The position numbers and the translations under genes are program-made. The notes under the pieces are model-generated. The model saw only the letters and a list, made by a program, of their open reading frames with translations, had not been told where the DNA came from and did not search any database. DNA of 13,249 nt from Methanobacterium sp. GTDB taxonomy: Archaea > Methanobacteriota > Methanobacteria > Methanobacteriales > Methanobacteriaceae. The stretch spans positions 12,315 to 25,563 of the forward strand of contig PMGM01000100.1 in NCBI GenBank assembly GCA_003158115.1. The letters run 5' to 3'. Position 1 is the stretch's first letter. Each line of letters opens with the position of its first letter. This document shows, piece after piece, positions 1 to 6,947 of this stretch.

Positions 1-80
1 GCATCCTTAACAATATCCGATGATATATAGCCCATTTCTAATAATTTCGAAACCAGATTTGTTCTATTCTTCATCATCAT
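1..80 (-). CDS. pcm: Protein-L-isoaspartate O-methyltransferase, N-terminal fragment (cut by window edge)
   Basis: An open frame starts at one of three consecutive ATG codons (80-78, 77-75, 74-72) and runs off the left edge. The visible residues read NRTNLVSKLLEMGYISSD and then IVKDA. This resembles the opening helix of Pcm (family knowledge: a short basic start, then 'LV..L...GYI.S..V..AM..VPR'). Pcm repairs isoaspartyl residues in damaged proteins using S-adenosylmethionine in the cytoplasm. The start lies inside the end of the upstream zinc-protein gene, overlapping it by 11-17 nt depending on the ATG, which suggests co-transcription and translational coupling. Only about 26 residues are visible and no SAM-binding motif falls inside the window, so the name rests on N-terminal similarity alone. 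Confidence 0.6.
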   Translation of the reverse strand, partial: MMMKNRTNLVSKLLEMGYISSDIVKD

Positions 81-708
81 AATCAATCACGTTAGGCACA
101 GTAACCACTTCAACTATCTTAGAAGTTAAATCATATTTATAACGTTTAAGGTCATCACCAGGCTTTCCGTATACTCTTTTAACAACAAATGCCTTTGCAA
201 AACCCTTTCTCATCTTCCGGTCTTGGGTTTTAATTCCCCTGATCTTGAAAATTACATTTTCGATCTTAACAATGTCACCAATTGTAAATTCAAATTTCCT
301 GTCCACTTCAACCTTTCTTGATAGTATTTTACCACCAAAATCAACTGAAATTCCAACACGTGCAGGTGTGTCTATATAATTAGCCCATATAGTATCTATT
401 TCAGTTACAGGTGCAAACATAACTCGCCCACTTCTATTATTTTCAATTGATGTTATCTCGGCCGGACGACCATCAAGATCCAGTACACCCTCAAATTCTA
501 GAAATTCATCCGGATAAAGTTTTACAGATGTTTTATGGGATGATTCATATTCACTAACAACTACCCTTATTTCAATTGGTTTTTCAACCTCGACAACCTC
601 TCTGAAAATGTTTCCACATTTATTACATTTTAATAGAAGTTCCTTAGTTAATTTACCCTTAGTTTTTAATATTTCGCAGGATTCTGATCCGCAAACAGTA
701 CACTTCAT
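64..708 (-). CDS. HVO_0476-family zinc-ribbon protein (function unknown)
   Basis: A 214-residue protein with an N-terminal zinc ribbon: CTVC at residues 3-6 pairs with CNKC at 28-31. A beta-rich body follows, then a basic segment around residues 155-175 (RGIKTQDRKMRKGF) and an acidic tail ending DYDDEE. I recognise it as the archaeal COG1326/HVO_0476 family. No reaction is established as far as I know; the ribbon and basic patch suggest nucleic acid or ribosome contact, which is inference. The ATG at 708 is preceded by a purine-rich AAGGGAAG about 6 nt upstream, and TATA-like sequence lies near 735-752, consistent with its own promoter. The probable pcm start overlaps its 3' end, so the two likely form one transcript. 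Confidence 0.75.
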   Translation of the reverse strand: MKCTVCGSESCEILKTKGKLTKELLLKCNKCGNIFREVVEVEKPIEIRVVVSEYESSHKTSVKLYPDEFLEFEGVLDLDGRPAEITSIENNRSGRVMFAPVTEIDTIWANYIDTPARVGISVDFGGKILSRKVEVDRKFEFTIGDIVKIENVIFKIRGIKTQDRKMRKGFAKAFVVKRVYGKPGDDLKRYKYDLTSKIVEVVTVPNVIDYDDEE

Positions 709-873
709 TTTTTACTTCCCTTAAATTTGAATTTAATAAATTTAAATAAAATATTCATTCAAATTAGTTTTTTTATGTAATATATTTTTTTTAGTTATCT
801 AGTATTTTTATATATTTTAACTGGCATATTAATTTCATTAAATAAATATTTTCAAAATATATAATATTTTAAA

Positions 874-899
874 ATATCCTATAAATAATATCCTATAAT
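874..899. repeat. 12-bp direct repeat AATATCCTATAA in spacer
   Basis: Two exact copies of AATATCCTATAA lie at 874-885 and 888-899, separated by 2 nt (14-nt period). Just to the right, TGATAT (905-910) and ATATCA (920-925) form a perfect 6-bp inverted repeat with a 9-nt loop. They sit in the 265-nt AT-rich spacer between hacB's 3' end and the promoter side of the zinc-protein gene. In sequence this AT-rich such repeats can arise by chance; a regulatory role is unproven. Confidence 0.4.
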
Positions 900-927
900 T
901 TGTTTGATATAAGGATTTAATATCATC

Positions 928-951
928 AAAAAAGTATATTTCTTTAAAAAA
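928..951 (-). terminator. Oligo-T terminator after hacB
   Basis: Read on the minus strand, two T6 tracts (951-946 and 933-928) follow the hacB stop codon by about 20-45 nt. Archaeal transcription typically ends at such oligo-T runs without needing a hairpin. The 6-bp inverted repeat at 905-925 lies just beyond. This is a plausible end for the tes-mptG-hacB transcript. Confidence 0.5.
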
Positions 952-973
952 TTTTTGATAAGAAAAGTTACAC

Positions 974-1459
974 CTATTCCTTTGTTTTGAGGTGGTGTTT
1001 TACAAGTCCACCATCGTTCAGGATGTCAAGCATGAACTGGTCGAATGGTTTTATTTTAAATTTCTTTCCGGTGCTCATGTTTTCAATGATCCCATTCTCA
1101 AGGTCAATAGACATAATATCTCCCTTATCTACCTCAACATCTGCTGTAATTACAGGCAGTCCCACATTTATGGCATTTCTATAGAATATTCTTGCAAAAG
1201 ATTTTGCTATGATAGCTGAAACACCCGCATGTTTCAAAGCAACTGGAGCCTGTTCCCTTGATGATCCACATCCAAAATTCCATCCAGCAACTATTATATC
1301 ACCTTTCTGAACGTTATCAGCAAATTTAGGATCTTCAGCTTCCATTACATGTGCTGATAGATCGTCTAGGCTGAAGGTTCGAAGATACCTTCCAGCTATT
1401 ATAACATCTGTATCAATACTATCTCGAAATTTCCAAACTTTTCCCTCTATCTTTTCCAT
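974..1459 (-). CDS. hacB: Homoaconitase small subunit (3-isopropylmalate dehydratase-like)
   Basis: A 161-residue small (swivel-domain) subunit of the aconitase superfamily. The family active-site loop [10 protein letters not shown] is at residues 63-72. The substrate-specificity loop reads YLRT at residues 25-28. As I recall, YLRT marks the methanogen homoaconitase small subunit (MJ1271 type) and YLVY the isopropylmalate isomerase (MJ1277 type), so I call hacB rather than leuD. With a large Fe-S subunit (not in this window) it would hydrate cis-homoaconitate and its longer homologues in 2-oxosuberate synthesis, toward coenzyme B. The ATG at 1459 has an AAGGT motif 8 nt upstream and lies 21 nt after the mptG stop, implying the same transcript. 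Length is normal for the family. A dual role in leucine synthesis cannot be excluded. Confidence 0.85.
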   Translation of the reverse strand: MEKIEGKVWKFRDSIDTDVIIAGRYLRTFSLDDLSAHVMEAEDPKFADNVQKGDIIVAGWNFGCGSSREQAPVALKHAGVSAIIAKSFARIFYRNAINVGLPVITADVEVDKGDIMSIDLENGIIENMSTGKKFKIKPFDQFMLDILNDGGLVKHHLKTKE

Positions 1460-1480
1460 GGTTTCATACCTTCATAAAGT

Positions 1481-2482
1481 CTAGTTTAATAGTTTAGCAC
1501 CACTATTTTGAGCACTGGTACAGATAATTTCACCACCAACATCCTTCAGTGCATCATTTGCTGCATTCACTATATCTAGTTCATTGGTATCTGTAACCGC
1601 AAAGATAGTTGGGCCAAAACTACTCATACCAACACCTGCAGCGCCAGCAACCATTAACTCATTCATAATTTTCGCTATATAGGGATTTTGAAGTTTATTT
1701 TCTATTCTTTTAAATCCTATAGTTTGTATTTTATTTACTGCATCACCAAAAGTATCAAGATCAGCTTCTAAAACTGATGGCATGAGTTTCATTAAAATGA
1801 TATGTGATAATCTCTCAACTTCTTTGAGTGGTATTGGACAGTAGGTCTGAAAAGCATCTACCTCCTTAGCACCTGAAACACCCCTTTCAACTTCGGGTAT
1901 CACAAGAATTATCCGCCAATCCTCTGGAAAATCATACCTTGCAATAATTGGTGGTGGAGATGCACACGATGCAGATGATGGGAGAAATCCCTCTTTTTCA
2001 TTACATTTATGGCCCCCATCAATTATGAAACCGCCATTTTCGAAGGATTCAACCCCAATACCTGAGGTTCCACCTCTTCCCACTATTTTTGCCAGATCTA
2101 ATGCTGTTAAATCTTGATCATTCATGGTGGAAATGAGTTTGGCAACTGCTAATGATAGCTGAGTTCCTGATCCTAATCCCGAATGGGGAGGGAATGCAGT
2201 TTCTACAGTAAATTTAAACCCACCTTCAATTTCCAGTTTGTTTTTAATTTTAATAGCAGAATTTTCTATTTTAATTGTGTAATCATGTACATAATCACTA
2301 ATAAGTTGACTTGATTTTGAAAATCCCACTTCAATCCCATTATGGGCTGATTCTGCTTCAAGTTTGAGACATGGATTTTTTAATGTGATCCCCACACCAC
2401 CATCTATCCTACCGTAGATACCATTAAGATCAAGTAGGGTCAGATGAAGGCGGGATGGTGTTTCGATTATCAATTGATACAA
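1481..2482 (-). CDS. mptG: Beta-ribofuranosylaminobenzene 5'-phosphate synthase (methanopterin)
   Basis: A protein of about 333 residues related to the GHMP-kinase superfamily, with the glycine/serine-rich phosphate loop PPHSGLGSGTQ at residues 98-108 and an N-terminal strand followed by PSRLHLTLLDLNG. The length and both motifs fit beta-RFAP synthase. The enzyme condenses PRPP with 4-hydroxybenzoate or p-aminobenzoate, with loss of CO2 and pyrophosphate, to make the arylamine/aryl C-riboside of tetrahydromethanopterin. The start is unusual: the frame is closed by TAA about 9 nt upstream and no ATG lies near, so translation probably begins at TTG (2482, or 2473 where GGTTG gives a weak ribosome site). 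It lies 24 nt behind tes and 21 nt before hacB, consistent with an operon. Confidence 0.88.
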   Translation of the reverse strand: MYQLIIETPSRLHLTLLDLNGIYGRIDGGVGITLKNPCLKLEAESAHNGIEVGFSKSSQLISDYVHDYTIKIENSAIKIKNKLEIEGGFKFTVETAFPPHSGLGSGTQLSLAVAKLISTMNDQDLTALDLAKIVGRGGTSGIGVESFENGGFIIDGGHKCNEKEGFLPSSASCASPPPIIARYDFPEDWRIILVIPEVERGVSGAKEVDAFQTYCPIPLKEVERLSHIILMKLMPSVLEADLDTFGDAVNKIQTIGFKRIENKLQNPYIAKIMNELMVAGAAGVGMSSFGPTIFAVTDTNELDIVNAANDALKDVGGEIICTSAQNSGAKLLN

Positions 2483-2506
2483 CCAAAAAGATTATTGTTA
2501 ATAAAT

Positions 2507-3991
2507 TTATTTAGAGATTTCACTGAACGGTTTAGAGAATTTATCCTCTATCTCTTTCCTATAAATAGTGTTCATAGAACAGAATGGTATTATTCTTCCG
2601 TCAGGCACAGCATAATGGATAACACATCTTCTAACCCTATCTTGGTCGAAGTTGAATGGATCCATGAAGTGCATACATGATATAAGAAGTGTTTTCCTAT
2701 GGAATTCTCCAAGAGATTTATATGACCTGTCCTTAAATACAGCGGTAAGTATACTTCTTAGATCAACACTGTCTGGAGATTTTGACATATCCACTGTTTT
2801 TGGAAGTGCTACAGTTGCTCTGGCAACAATCTTTGCCTTATTAACCAGTCCTCCCTTCTCCATATTCTCGGTGTTACTTTTTAATAGGTTGAAAAATCTG
2901 TCAACATCAACAAACCGTGTGATTGGAACCATTCCATCCTCTTCAACAAAAACATATGTTCCTGTTCCGCAGTGTGGATGGCATGTAAATGATACCTTTG
3001 GATTCCCATCTATAGCCTCTATAAAATCTGAAACAGGAGTTACACAGCTAGCAGGATAGAAATCGTCCGCTTTTATCTGAGCATCTGTCTGTTCTTCCAC
3101 CATTCTCTCAAAATCAGGGACTGTTACACGTTGAGCTTCAACCTCTTCTGCGGGTGTTCTACCTGCAAATGATACGGGTTGGAAGTTTACTCCCCTAATA
3201 ATATCGATATTTTTGGCTGCAAAACGGAGTATATCTCCAATTTGGTCATGGTTAACACCTTTCAAAATTGTTGGCACTAATACAATTCCAAGATTGGCTT
3301 TACGACAGTTTTCAATTGCTGCAAGCTTAATATCTAACATATTTCTATTTCTTAATTTGAGATAAGGTTCCTCTGTTATCCCATCAAATTGAAGATAAAC
3401 AGTATTTAATCCTGCTTCCTTAAGATCTACTGCTAATGAAGGAAGTCTGGCAAGTCTCATACCATTAGTGGCTATTTGTGTGTGCCTAAATCCTTCTTCT
3501 TTAGCAAGTTTTATTAATTCAACAATATCTTTACGAACAGTTGGTTCACCGCCAGCATATTGAATAGCTGGTGTTGGAACGGGCCTGTTATTTCTTAAAT
3601 TTTGGAGCATTGTCCTAATTTCTTCATAGGTTGGCTCGTATAAAGTCTTTGAAACTGCTGCATTGGCGAAACAAACAGGACATTTCATGTTACATCTATT
3701 GGTAACATCGATAAGTCCAAGAACAGTGTGGCTCTCATGTTCATCGCATAATCCACAATTTTGAGGACATTCAGAATCAGCAATGGTTTGAGGGTTTTCA
3801 ATTCCCTTACCAACTTTCCCATATACATCTGCTTTTTTATAAACTTCTGAATCGCTCCAATAAGTATTATTAAACTCTCCGTGCTCTTTACACGTTTTCT
3901 TTATCATTATTTTGTCTTTGTCCTCATATACTTCAGCATCTAGTATTGCAAGACACTCTGGACACAGACTCTTAGTATTTTTTATAACCAT
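2507..3991 (-). CDS. tes: Tetraether lipid synthase-type radical SAM protein (MJ0619 family)
   Basis: A 494-residue cysteine-rich radical SAM enzyme. The SAM-cluster motif NRCNMKCPVC has cysteines at about 100, 104 and 107, followed by the SAM-binding GGEPT. An N-terminal CPEC (10/13) plus Cys34 resembles a rubredoxin-like metal site. CPQNCGLC (75/79/82) and the C-terminal CHPHC, ISCMHF, RRC and PFCSMN cysteines could hold auxiliary clusters. The layout matches the MJ0619 family. MJ0619 was first linked to pterin methylation and later shown to be the tetraether synthase joining two archaeol lipids tail to tail (recalled literature). I favour Tes because carS lies divergently next to it, though mptG behind it keeps a pterin role conceivable. 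I start it at ATG 3991, preceded by GGGTGA 4 nt upstream, not at TTG 4003, which lies at or upstream of that site. Confidence 0.8.
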   Translation of the reverse strand: MVIKNTKSLCPECLAILDAEVYEDKDKIMIKKTCKEHGEFNNTYWSDSEVYKKADVYGKVGKGIENPQTIADSECPQNCGLCDEHESHTVLGLIDVTNRCNMKCPVCFANAAVSKTLYEPTYEEIRTMLQNLRNNRPVPTPAIQYAGGEPTVRKDIVELIKLAKEEGFRHTQIATNGMRLARLPSLAVDLKEAGLNTVYLQFDGITEEPYLKLRNRNMLDIKLAAIENCRKANLGIVLVPTILKGVNHDQIGDILRFAAKNIDIIRGVNFQPVSFAGRTPAEEVEAQRVTVPDFERMVEEQTDAQIKADDFYPASCVTPVSDFIEAIDGNPKVSFTCHPHCGTGTYVFVEEDGMVPITRFVDVDRFFNLLKSNTENMEKGGLVNKAKIVARATVALPKTVDMSKSPDSVDLRSILTAVFKDRSYKSLGEFHRKTLLISCMHFMDPFNFDQDRVRRCVIHYAVPDGRIIPFCSMNTIYRKEIEDKFSKPFSEISK

Positions 3992-4059
3992 TATTTCACC
4001 CAAAACGTTATTTAAGTAGCTAACATAATTATTATCTTGTTTTAAATTGGAGGTAAACT
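3992..4059. promoter_or_regulatory. Divergent promoter region between tes and carS
   Basis: Only 68 nt separate the two start codons. TTATTTAAG at 4006-4014 can serve as a TATA box for carS, giving a leader of about 25 nt carrying a strong GGAGGT ribosome site just before its ATG. On the opposite strand, ATAATTATTAT-type sequence near 4024-4034 is suitably spaced for a short tes leader with GGGTGA. The two promoters must overlap or lie back to back, so shared control is possible. Exact boxes are inferred by eye. Confidence 0.45.
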
Positions 4060-4578
4060 ATGGACTCAAGTGTAGTCAGTGTAATAAATTTATCAGCATA
4101 TGCTATATACTTTATGTTACCTGCATACCTTGCCAACGTTACAGCTTTAGCATTTGGTGGCGGAAAACCTCTGGATTTTAACCATGAATTCAGTGACGGC
4201 CAAAGAATACTAGGAAATGGAGTAACATGGAGAGGAACCATTATCGGTACCATTATTGGGACTTTAGTGGGAGTTGCACAAAGCATAATTACAGGAGATA
4301 TTATACAAGGATTCTTATTGGGTCTTACTCTTGGTGGAGGAGCATTAATAGGTGATGCTTTTGGAAGCTTTATTAAAAGGCGATTAAAACTTGAAAGTGG
4401 AAGACCAGCTCCAATTTTAGACCAGTTAGACTTTGTTGTAGGCGCACTCGTATTTGCATCCTTAATTGTTGTTATACCTGTTGAAATGATTGTGATTATA
4501 CTCGTGATTAGTGTATTCCTACATCTTGGAGCTAACATTATTGCGTATTTATTAGGCATTAAAAAGGTATGGTACTAA
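4060..4578 (+). CDS. carS: CDP-archaeol synthase (CDP-2,3-bis-(O-geranylgeranyl)-sn-glycerol synthase)
   Basis: A 172-residue integral membrane protein with about five hydrophobic segments. The family signature is visible: LPAYLANVTALAFGGGKPLD near residues 20-40, then FSDGQRILGNGVTWRGT (45-61), where CarS proteins carry the conserved 'DG.RILG..KTWRG' cytidylyltransferase motif. Here Val stands at the usual Lys of 'KTWRG', a small deviation worth noting. A second loop with GDAFGSFIKRRL follows. The enzyme transfers CMP from CTP to unsaturated archaetidic acid, making the activated lipid used for all archaeal polar head groups. It has an excellent ribosome site (TTGGAGGTAAACT, then ATG). It is divergent from tes and ends before a T-rich terminator. 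Length is typical. Confidence 0.92.
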   Translation: MDSSVVSVINLSAYAIYFMLPAYLANVTALAFGGGKPLDFNHEFSDGQRILGNGVTWRGTIIGTIIGTLVGVAQSIITGDIIQGFLLGLTLGGGALIGDAFGSFIKRRLKLESGRPAPILDQLDFVVGALVFASLIVVIPVEMIVIILVISVFLHLGANIIAYLLGIKKVWY

Positions 4579-4690
4579 ATCTAAAGAATTTAAATCCTAA
4601 TAATCTTAAAAAATTTGTAAATTAACATTTAAATAAAATATTAACAGTTTTAATGGTTATTTAGATAAAAAATATATATCTATAATATTA

Positions 4691-4715
4691 TTTTTTTACT
4701 TTTATTTCTTTTTTT
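4691..4715 (+). terminator. T-rich terminator after carS
   Basis: Two T7 tracts (4691-4697 and 4709-4715) with further short T runs between them follow carS by about 110 nt, in the convergent spacer with mfnF. This is the usual form of an archaeal intrinsic terminator. The rest of this 158-nt spacer is AT-rich and shows no gene. For the opposing mfnF transcript only a weak T6 (4672-4667, minus strand) is seen. Confidence 0.6.
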
Positions 4716-4736
4716 AATTTATGTCAAATAAATTCA

Positions 4737-5771
4737 TTAATTAATTTTATTATTTATGATGAACTGTTCCATTAAAATTGCTGTTCCAACAGCAGGGGCA
4801 ACAACACAATCCTTCTTATTCAGTAACTTATCCATTCCAATGTATTCAAGACCAGATAGTTCACATACCCTGGCACCCAAAATATCCATTCCAAGGCCTG
4901 TGTTAACAACCTTTGATATATTATTCCTTTCAGAAACTTCTAGGAGAGCTTCAGAAATCCTTGAAACTTGTTCTGAATATATGTATTCTGCCATGACTTT
5001 AATTTCATCTGGATTTAAAACATCCATGTCTCCACATACAACACGTGATAATCTTCTCATACACTCTTCAACGGATTTTCCAGAACCATCCATAGTGTCA
5101 CAACTATATTCCTCTTCTGTGATGTTTCCAAGTATCATCTGAATATCGGCTGTCACAGCAAATAGTTCAGAAGCTATTCTTAACACTGCCCCATCCAATG
5201 GTATTTTTTCTATTAATGCAGCCACATTGGTTCTTAAAGTACCACTGTAAACCAATTCTCCAGTTTTCAATCTTTCAAGATCAGATCTACCCACAGAACA
5301 CTCTTTACCATTTTTAATGGGAATAATATCGGTTGTTGTACTTCCAATATCTATCAAAATACAGTTTTGATCTAATTTCGCTGCAAGTGGTGCTGTTGCA
5401 ATCCAATTAGCAGCTGCAACCATCATCGGATTATCAACCACTTCTGATAATTCCATTATCCCATCAAGACCTACAAATCCTACCGGTACATTAAATGTAG
5501 CAAATGACTTGTTTGAAATATCAATAACGCCCTCTTTTTTTGTTTTATATGCATCAACAAGTTCAGCGGTCATTGAAACTCCTACTCCATCTACTTCATC
5601 AACACCTTTTCCAAGGAGTCTTATTAATGCTTCTGATAATTCATCATTTTTCATCCACATTGGCAGATAAACAAAATCTGTTTCGATCCCAACTATATTA
5701 CCTGATTCATCAAAATCAACCACAGCAACATCTGTATTTGCCCCACCTATATCAAAACCTGCGATCTTCAT
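4737..5771 (-). CDS. mfnF: Methanofuran APMF-Glu synthase (hydantoinase/oxoprolinase-like ASKHA protein)
   Basis: A 344-residue protein of the sugar-kinase/Hsp70/actin-fold group also called 'H4MPT-linked C1 transfer pathway protein'. Two ATPase-fold phosphate loops are visible: [15 protein letters not shown] at residues 5-19 and [12 protein letters not shown] at 140-151. In methanogens this family is MfnF, which couples the furan diphosphate with gamma-glutamyltyramine to give (4-{4-[2-(gamma-glutamylamino)ethyl]phenoxymethyl}furan-2-yl)methanamine, a late methanofuran intermediate. That assignment is from recalled literature. Its ATG at 5771 overlaps the mfnD stop in an ATGA, so translation is coupled; mfnD makes the gamma-glutamyltyramine that MfnF uses, which strongly supports both calls. 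The protein has no membrane segment and should be cytoplasmic. Confidence 0.85.
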   Translation of the reverse strand: MKIAGFDIGGANTDVAVVDFDESGNIVGIETDFVYLPMWMKNDELSEALIRLLGKGVDEVDGVGVSMTAELVDAYKTKKEGVIDISNKSFATFNVPVGFVGLDGIMELSEVVDNPMMVAAANWIATAPLAAKLDQNCILIDIGSTTTDIIPIKNGKECSVGRSDLERLKTGELVYSGTLRTNVAALIEKIPLDGAVLRIASELFAVTADIQMILGNITEEEYSCDTMDGSGKSVEECMRRLSRVVCGDMDVLNPDEIKVMAEYIYSEQVSRISEALLEVSERNNISKVVNTGLGMDILGARVCELSGLEYIGMDKLLNKKDCVVAPAVGTAILMEQFIINNKIN

Positions 5772-6811
5772 TTTAAAACACTGATCCTAAGGGTTTTACC
5801 CTCTTTGTAAAAATTTATACTTCCATTTAAAGTTATTTCATCGGGTAGTTCCCCTTGAACAGATTTTAGTATTGCCTCTCCAAGATTGAAGTTAATAATC
5901 TTTCTGAGTGCAACATAGGCTGTTGTTATCCTTGAGTTGATCTCGACTATGTGGACCCTATTACTATCTTCATCAAGTATCATATCCACACCAACATAAC
6001 CCTTAATCCCACCAATTGATTCAATAACATTTTTTGCTATTTCCATTGCAATTTCAGAGAGTTTATGTTCAAATGGAACATTACCTCCACAATATTCTAT
6101 TTCACCCGAATTTAAACTGATATCTTGATAGTTCAAGCTTAAAGGAACGGCTTTATCACCATTACATAAAAGACTGACACTGACACTGACACCATTTATA
6201 TAATCTTGGACAATGCAGTATGGAAGTTGTGTAAACCTATGAATATGATCCTGGGCAGTTATGAATTCATTTAAAGAATTCACAACCATAACTCCCGAAC
6301 ATGAAACACCATCAGCAGGTTTAACAACTGTCGATAAACCATTTTTCATGTGAGATTCATAATACGCCCCATGTTCACCAGATTTTTGATCTGAATTCTT
6401 GAAATATATTTTTTCAGTTTTGATAATCGGAAACTTATCTTCTAAAGCATTGTAGGTTTCAAATTTATTGGTTGTTAATTTTACAGCATTTGAACTGGAA
6501 CCTAAAACTTTAACTCCTTGCTCTTCGATTATCGATGTCAGATCATGCAGTATGTTGTTCTCTTCGGGTGCAATGGGAAGACATGCATCATAATTTTGAA
6601 TGTTCTTTCTAAGCCATTCCCCTAGGTCTTCATTGACAGTCACAGGAATTGATTGGGTGTTCATTATTTGAGAATCATTAGAAATTAAATGATATGTTTT
6701 AAAATCTTTTAAATCTTCTAACAGCCCATAGAGCATTGCATGGCCCTCGGCTATGAATGATGGATCATCTGATCCAGTTGCAGTTGCAAATTCAAAAACA
6801 AGTATTTTCAT
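5768..6811 (-). CDS. mfnD: Tyramine--L-glutamate ligase, ATP-grasp (methanofuran)
   Basis: A 347-residue ATP-grasp enzyme. Residues 1-110 form the N-terminal substrate domain ([19 protein letters not shown], then a glycine/Leu-rich region). The ATP-grasp core spans about 112-310, with [13 protein letters not shown] (161-173), [13 protein letters not shown] (201-213), GVDMILD (274-280) and the metal-binding VEINSR (289-294). MfnD joins the gamma-carboxylate of glutamate to tyramine using ATP. A hydrophilic stretch at about 138-157 between core strands looks like a lineage-specific insertion. The ATG at 6811 has GGAG 7 nt upstream. The 4-nt overlap with mfnF, the next enzyme to use its product, is the main argument for MfnD over other ATP-grasp ligases. 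Confidence 0.82.
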   Translation of the reverse strand: MKILVFEFATATGSDDPSFIAEGHAMLYGLLEDLKDFKTYHLISNDSQIMNTQSIPVTVNEDLGEWLRKNIQNYDACLPIAPEENNILHDLTSIIEEQGVKVLGSSSNAVKLTTNKFETYNALEDKFPIIKTEKIYFKNSDQKSGEHGAYYESHMKNGLSTVVKPADGVSCSGVMVVNSLNEFITAQDHIHRFTQLPYCIVQDYINGVSVSVSLLCNGDKAVPLSLNYQDISLNSGEIEYCGGNVPFEHKLSEIAMEIAKNVIESIGGIKGYVGVDMILDEDSNRVHIVEINSRITTAYVALRKIINFNLGEAILKSVQGELPDEITLNGSINFYKEGKTLRISVLK

Positions 6812-6871
6812 TTACTTTCTCCATATAAAATCAAATAGTTATACCTACCATTATTCACTGTTTTTCATTGG

Positions 6872-6880
6872 AATATAAAT
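6872..6880 (-). promoter_or_regulatory. TATA-like box for mfnD-mfnF
   Basis: On the minus strand ATTTATATT lies about 65 nt upstream of the mfnD ATG. Transcription about 26 nt downstream would give a leader near 40 nt that contains the GGAG ribosome site. No other good TATA candidate is seen in the 136-nt spacer. Confidence 0.45.
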
Positions 6881-6947
6881 CAGATAAACCTTTGCATGAA
6901 TTAAATGATAAAATATTAAATATTTGATAAATAATAACAAATATCAA

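Noticed and set aside
974..1459. Plain LeuD (isopropylmalate dehydratase small subunit)
   Set aside because: The YLRT specificity loop points to the homoaconitase type, though leucine synthesis is not excluded.
4032..4559. Long minus-strand open frame of 175 codons
   Set aside because: It lies antisense to carS, which has a clear family signature and a strong ribosome site; the antisense frame has low-complexity Thr/Ile/Pro composition typical of a shadow.
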